Source of the DNA: Cavenderia fasciculata
Taxonomy: Eukaryota; Evosea; Eumycetozoa; Acytosteliales; Cavenderiaceae
NCBI RefSeq assembly: GCF_000203815.1
Contig: NW_004457703.1
Coordinates: forward strand, 434,001 to 498,000
Reading direction: 5' to 3'
Length of the DNA stretch: 64,000 bases
Part shown: one piece after another, positions 58,701 through 64,000 of the stretch
Numbering within the stretch: position 1 is the first letter of the stretch
Layout: every line of letters starts with the position of its first letter
Program-made: the position numbers and the translations under genes
The notes under the pieces: generated by a model
The model's database searches: none
What the model saw: the letters and a program-made list of their open reading frames with translations, nothing else
Told to the model about the DNA's origin: nothing

Positions 58701-58848
58701 ATAATAATGAGTGTGGGGACATAGAAACATATTTCAAAAAAAAATAATACAAACATTGAGGATCAGTAGTTGGAATCAAAGCATTAATAATCGGTGAAAA
58801 TAAGATAAATATAGATATAGATAATACTAATAATAATTTAATAGACAT
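55787..58848 (-). CDS. LRR-TIG-EGF single-span receptor, ComC-like
   Basis: Exons 58848..58755, 58675..58549, 58477..58271, 58200..58048, 57969..57610, 57536..57148 and 57087..55787; all phases agree, giving 876 residues. A signal peptide (SIKLLLVLSISIFILFSPII) is followed by a short Cys-bearing cap and leucine-rich repeats (about residues 75-310, 'L..L.YI.I.N', 'VDLSNNRLQGVVPP'), a TIG domain (about 330-440), an EGF-like module ('CNGNGECVMGQCKCIDSFTGPNC'), a beta-rich region of about 230 residues like the ComC 'supersandwich' domain, and a transmembrane helix ('LVSIVVVCGLFIVSLAVGTI') with a basic stop-transfer and a Ser/Thr-rich cytoplasmic tail. Exon borders inside the LRR part repeat in phase 2, as in plant-type LRR genes. 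Likely a cell-surface recognition or adhesion receptor; ligand unknown. Confidence 0.88.
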
Positions 58849-59368
58849 GATAAAGTTTCTGTACAGATAATAATAACAAATATTTCTAAAATGATGATTA
58901 CTTTAAAAAGATAGACTTTGAGTTCATAACTGATACCTCCCCTTTTGGTCCATTGTTGTTGTTGTTATTGTTGTTGAATCAATTGATTGATTAGATTGGG
59001 TAATATAATTTAATAGAATGCCCCAACCCATTTATGGTCAATGAGATAATCAATTGATCGTTTTTAAAATGTATACCACCCACTTCCATATATCAAAAAA
59101 AAATATCGGATTTTGATTGGACAAAAAATATATTTCAAAAGAATCGATTCCAAAAGGACAAATGAAATTGATCGATCAATCTATGAATGATAATATTGAG
59201 GAATTATTGTAATAATAATTTATTGCTAATCTTTTGTATTCCACATAATATACATTTATTATGTTATAATAAATGGGTGGGGGTTTGATGACCCCAACTA
59301 AAATAATATCAACTCTCCAATATTGACATTTATGAATGAATGAGTCCATCAGTGAATCTTTCTTTAAT
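58849..59368. other. Intergenic spacer in the receptor cluster
   Basis: The 520 bp upstream region of the LRR-TIG receptor and 3' flank of the next receptor gene. A TTG/GTT triplet run lies at 58950-58974. A 68-codon minus frame at 59176-59382 overlaps the end of the neighbour and is not credible. Confidence 0.55.
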
Positions 59369-61496
59369 TTAATGCATTTCAACCTCTTGACCTATTTTAA
59401 TTCTTAATTTAGAGATCCACATTTTCTTGTGACCAATCACAACGATAACACTAACCAACAATATAAATCCAATTCCTCCGACCACTACACCTGTAATGAG
59501 TCTCCATTGTCGTTCCTCTTCTTCCTTTTCCTCTTGGTCCACACAATTACCAACTTTTGTTTCACCATCATTAAAGAATATTGAAAAATCTAAAAGAAAA
59601 GAATATTAATTAATAAATATTAATTATACTTTTTGATATTATTATTATATTATTACATACCAGGATCAACTAAACCATACTGTGAAAAATAAGGAATACT
59701 AACACCAATTATTTGAGATGAATTGGTTGATGAAAGTAATTTGGTTTCTATTCTAACAGGATGTGTGTCGACTTCGGCATAGGATAGGTACCGAGACACT
59801 AGACCACCATTTGGATTTTGAATAGAAGTGTATAGATTCTGGTTAAATATATTGTTTGATTGTTCAATCGAACAAGATTCGACCGTCTCTGCATCATTAT
59901 TGAATCCAGTTTCAAAAACAATTGATAGGGTGTTGAGTAGTCCTGCAAACGTGTAGTTTGAAATGAGTATGGTTGCCTTTAATGTTTGTGCATTGATATC
60001 TAATTGTTGATTTGAAAATGGAATAATTGTAGCATTTACATAAAATACAAATTTAACTTGAATACTTGTTCCTCCTCCAAACAAAGTATTATATGTCCAT
60101 TTATCAGTTTCATTGTTTGTTGATAATGTCCAATTTAATCTAGTTAGATCAATAGAATTGATTACCATACCGTCAATATCAGATTCATCAATCCTAATCA
60201 TTTTAATTTGAAATAGTGATGTCGATGTTGTTGAAGAGGATGAAGAATTACCATAAATTGAAACATTAAGAGTACCATTATTATTTTGAGCTACAGTTGT
60301 TGTAATGGATGATTGTTTCTCTGAGCAATTGTAACCAGTGTATCCTGTAAAACACTGGCATCCATTGTACGTACAGTTACCGTGCTGACAATTACCACCA
60401 ACCGTACAGGTTTCAAAGACTGCCGACTTTACATGCACGTATAATAACTCGGGTGCCTGTAACCCCGATACATTGAGTAGCAGTCGGTGTGATACCGGTG
60501 ACAGATACACATCATCGGTCACATTACACCTAACCTCAGTGTTGAAAGTGACAATCGATATGTTACTACACGGTACACCACCAATTGAAATAAATATATT
60601 GTTTGAAGTTGACCCAAACCCTTGTCCAGTAATTGTCAATTGTCCTCCACTTGTATCAAATATCTCTCCTGTTACATTTGATATAGTCGGTGTTCCAATT
60701 GGTATTTCTACAAACAAACAAACAAATAAATAATTAATTAATAAATAAATACATATAATATTTTATCTATATTTGATTACATTTGCTACGTATACATACG
60801 TTGATCACAGAATCTTCCATTCCAACCATCACTACATTTACAAGTAACTGTACCAACACCATTTTGTATGACACAACTACCATGGTTACAGTTGGGACAT
60901 ACGTATTGTCCAAGTGCTGCTTGTGACATGTATCGCAGACCGTAGACACCACATAGCTTGGTCATTGTCGCGACAGTGTCACTTGGTGTCCCATAGGCTG
61001 CCACTTGACCATAGTTGCTGCCACAAGTCAACAAAAACAAATATGATTGTTGGTACGGTTTGATTGGATCCATTAGATTGTACGTCCAATAAGACCCTCC
61101 ACACGACCTGAATGAAAGGTAGTTGTTGCCTAAAAGACATAAATAAATATTGATTGTACGAGCCTGACCATACATTGCAGGTGTACTAATCTTTCCAAGA
61201 TCTTGTCCATTACATACTCCAAATGTTGTATACAATGTATCCCCATCATTACACTAAATATACAAATAATTATAATAAAGATTCATTAATAACTATTGTA
61301 CTCTACTCTCTAATCTTTCTGTGATTCATTCATTTATACATACAAGACTAAGTGTTAGATAAGTAGTTCCATTTGCAAAGCATCCTTTTACTCCTAGATC
61401 TATTTCAGTGGTTAGACATTGTGCTTGTACATTTGACAAAAACATCAATGATGTAATAATAATAATTGTCACAATTAAAACTGTTTTACACATCAT
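59369..61496 (-). CDS. ComC-like TIG/EGF receptor (tandem copy A)
   Basis: Exons 61496..61344, 61253..60800, 60707..59661 and 59589..59369; 624 residues. Signal peptide (CKTVLIVTIIIITSLMFLSN) with two Met codons at the start; then a Cys-containing N-terminal module of about 170 residues ('SCGGSYWTYNL', 'CNHGSC'), an EGF-like module ending 'GWNGRFCDQR', a TIG domain ('GGQLTITGQGFGS...VPCSNISI'), a second EGF-like module ('CQHGNCTYNGCQCFTGYTGYNC'), a ComC-type beta domain of about 220 residues, a transmembrane helix ('LITGVVVGGIGFILLVSVIVV') and a short basic tail. It shares exon number, phases and exact first-exon length (153 bases) with the neighbour at 61773-63831, so the two are tandem duplicates. 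Surface recognition is inferred from the family. Confidence 0.9.
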
Positions 61497-61772
61497 TATA
61501 TTGTTTTTTTTAAAAGTGAGTTATTTAAATTAATAGTAATATTGATTATCTATCTATTTGAACATATTATATTATTAATGAGAAGAGAGAAGATTACAAT
61601 TATTTTGTTGTTAATCTTTTACTAAATCTAGATATTTTTTTTGTTTGGAGTAAGACGTGGCTTTTCGCAAAGATCATGATCAATCTTTGTCTTTCCTTTT
61701 CTTTCTGTTTAAAAATACAATTTTGTTTGGGTTTATTCCAATGAATTAATTAATTAATTAATTAAGTTATAA

Positions 61773-63831
61773 TTACTCCATTTGAATAGAATGGTTAACC
61801 TTTTTTGCTCTAATTTTTTGCATCCATCTGCCTCTGTGTGCCATCAAACCAATAGTTCCTGCAATAGCAATAAATCCAATGCCACCAACTACCACACCTG
61901 TAATGAGCCGCCATTGATTATCATCACTCTTTTCTTCTTGTTCAATACAATTACCAACCTTATCTCCATCATTAAAGAATATTGAAAAATCTAAATTTAA
62001 ACATAAATATAAATTAATTATTTTTGATTATTTTTGATTATTATTATTAAATTTTTTTACATACCAGGATCAACTAAACCATATTGAGAAAAATAAGGAA
62101 TAGTTATACCAGCAACCTGAGATGAATTGGTTGATGAAAGTAATTTGGTTTCAATTCTAACGGGACGTGTATCAACTTCGGCGTAGGATAGGTAGCGAGA
62201 CACTAGACCACCTTTTGGACTTTGAATAGATGTGTATAGGTCTTGGTTGAATTGATCGGTTGATTGTTCGATTGAACAAGATTCTACATCTGATGCATTG
62301 AATCCAGTTTCAAAAGCAACCGATAGTTTGTTGAGAAACCCGTCAAATGTATAATTTGCAATTTTAATGGTTGCTTTGAGTGTTTGTGCATTAATATCTA
62401 ATTGTTGATTTGAGAATTGCACCGTAGTTGCATTGACATAAAATACAAATTTTACTTCCATTGATGCTGTTGTAATTGTAGTCGTGTCTCCGCCTTCGCC
62501 TTTGCTAATATTAAAGTTTGTACTATAAACCCATTTATCAGTTTCATTATTAGTTGATAGTATCCATTGCACTAGAGTTAGATCTATCGTGTTGACAATG
62601 ACATCATCGATATTCATCTCGTCTATACGAAGCATTCTGATTTGGTATAGTGCGCCACTACCTCCAATTTCAACCTCTAGCGTACCATTATTATTGTTAC
62701 CGTTGACAGTAGTCTGATTGGTTTGTTGTTGTGTACAATTGATACCAGTGTATCCTCTAAAACATTGACATCCATTCGTTGTACAAGTACCATTCTTGCA
62801 ACTGCTTGCACAGTTGTGCATCGATGTCGACAAGACATTGACATAGAGGTACGGCTCAACTGTCACACCCGATATATTCACAACCATGAGATGAGTCACT
62901 GGTGTAAGAGTTGTACTTGGTGCTATCGAGCATGTAATCGTAGTTGCATTCACCGTTACATTGATACATGGTGATTCCCCAACTTGCACCAGTACACTAG
63001 TCACATCATCACCCAAATTGTCTCCACTTATCACCAAATCACCTCCACTAGTATCATACACTTCACCACTTACATTTGTTAGTATTGGTGTTCCTGGTGG
63101 TATAACTAATACAATAACAAATAAAAAGTAATTAATTAATATATATTATATCTCAACTCTTTCTTTTCTCTATACATACGTTGATCACAAAATCTACCAT
63201 TCCAACCACCATCACAAAGACAGTAGAGTAGGTTATCGGATGTTTGACAGGTACCATGGTTACAGTTGGGACATGTAAAGTATCCAATAGGTTGTTTAGA
63301 GGTTGATTTGATGGTACCGCCAACACACGGGTTCGTGCTGACACTGCTGTCGGTGCCATAGACGATATGCTCTCCACCGACCCAGCAATTGACAGTGTAC
63401 AAGTATCTCTGTTTATCTATCACCAATGGAGACTTGAGATCATACGTCCAAGCAGTACCACCACACGATTGCAGCGACAAGAACAATCCACACTTGTAAA
63501 TATTAATGATTCGGTTTGGACCAATCGATCCTGTCGTACTCGAACTAGTCACTATACAATTATTAGTATCAAATCGAATAAATCCTCCAATACACTAAAT
63601 ATATAATATATATATAAAAAAAAAGAGTTAATATTAAGATCAAGATTAGGTATAAGATTAGTATTGTCATAAACATACCTGATACAATGTAATTTGATCA
63701 GTGAAACCTGCTAGACACCCTCTTTCACTATAATCGTATTGAGTTGGTGTACACTGTCCGTTTACTCCTCCATCTTTACTATTACTAATACTACATGATA
63801 TAATAATGAATACAAATAAAATACATTTCAT
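61773..63831 (-). CDS. ComC-like TIG/EGF receptor (tandem copy B)
   Basis: Exons 63831..63679, 63594..63180, 63105..62065 and 61990..61773; 608 residues. The start at 63831 was chosen over an in-frame Met at 63867 because it gives the same 153-base first exon as copy A and puts the signal peptide (KCILFVFIIISCSISNS) at the very start. Domain order is the same as in copy A: N-terminal module ('SCGGTAWTYDL', 'CPNCNHGTC'), EGF ('GWNGRFCDQR'), TIG ('GGDLVISGDNLGDD'), EGF ('CKNGTCTTNGCQCFRGYTGINC'), ComC-type domain and one transmembrane helix ('LITGVVVGGIGFIAIAGTIG'). The end of the ComC domain ('GGLVSRYLSYAEVDTRPVRI') is nearly identical between copies; the N-terminal modules have diverged much more, as expected if they bind different partners. 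Confidence 0.9.
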
Positions 63832-64000
63832 GAGATGAAACACTGAAGGTATCTTGGTCATCATCATGAAGATCGTAGGGGCTTGTTTTTTTTTTTATTT
63901 TCTTTTTCGAAATAAATAAAATATAAATACAGATAAAATAAAAGATAGAGATATATTTATAAGATGTGAACAACAATGCTGTCTTACCTCCATTGTAAGA

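Noticed and set aside
63832-63867. Upstream Met codons as start of the last receptor
   Set aside because: Using 63831 gives a first exon identical in length to the tandem copy and a normal signal peptide at the N-terminus.
1-64000. Transposons, LTR-type or other virus-like elements, CRISPR arrays
   Set aside because: No reverse transcriptase, transposase, integrase or capsid-like reading frames, no long terminal repeats, and only simple microsatellites among repeats.

Overview
The window looks like nuclear DNA of a dictyostelid social amoeba. The evidence is AT-rich intergenic DNA, many short introns (about 60-100 bp, GT..AG, mostly opening GTATGT or GTAAGT), A-rich start contexts, long Asn/Gln/Ser/Asp homopolymers, and typical dictyostelid gene families: IPT/TIG and ComC-like cell-surface proteins, TKL kinase, LRR-RasGEF, TRAF/RING. 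Intergenic DNA carries more G and C than I would expect for Dictyostelium discoideum, so another dictyostelid genus is more likely. I built 21 gene models by joining exons at splice sites with matching phase. No tRNA, rRNA, CRISPR array, transposon or virus-like element could be supported.

Left end (1-10.5 kb): two IPT/TIG ectodomain genes diverge from one 0.9 kb promoter. The plus-strand gene is very large (about 2,480 residues). It opens with a DNase II-like domain whose two HxK catalytic motifs are both lost, continues with TIG repeats and a hydrophobic patch, and ends with an SdrB-like beta domain. Its third exon has local frame breaks.

10.9-24 kb: peroxisomal-type acyl-CoA oxidase, a myristoylation-type RING/TRAF protein, a His-rich unknown, an aberrant Rab-like GTPase, then a divergent pair of related nucleotidyltransferase-fold-like proteins. 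One of that pair is fused to a degenerate short-chain dehydrogenase-like domain.

24-48 kb: an NT-C2/coiled-coil/dilute-domain protein, an oxysterol-binding protein, a protein with a zinc finger resembling the plant QALGGH type, a small unknown, a Ras-association TKL kinase (phg2-like) and an LRR-IQ-RasGEF. The RasGEF start appears to be a one-codon exon that creates a myristoylation signal. Two unusually long non-coding stretches (2.9 and 3.1 kb) hold telomere-like GGGTTAG motifs and microsatellites. The kinase and the RasGEF both belong to small-GTPase signalling, but they are separate genes and only their families link them.

49.6-64 kb: a small secreted protein, a ZNF511-like zinc-finger protein, a multipass membrane protein, an adenosine deaminase with a second, catalytically eroded copy of its own domain, and three minus-strand ComC-like TIG/EGF receptors. 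Two of these three are a clear tandem duplication with the same exon plan. The window therefore begins and ends in cell-surface TIG-protein genes, with signalling, lipid and nucleotide metabolism genes between.
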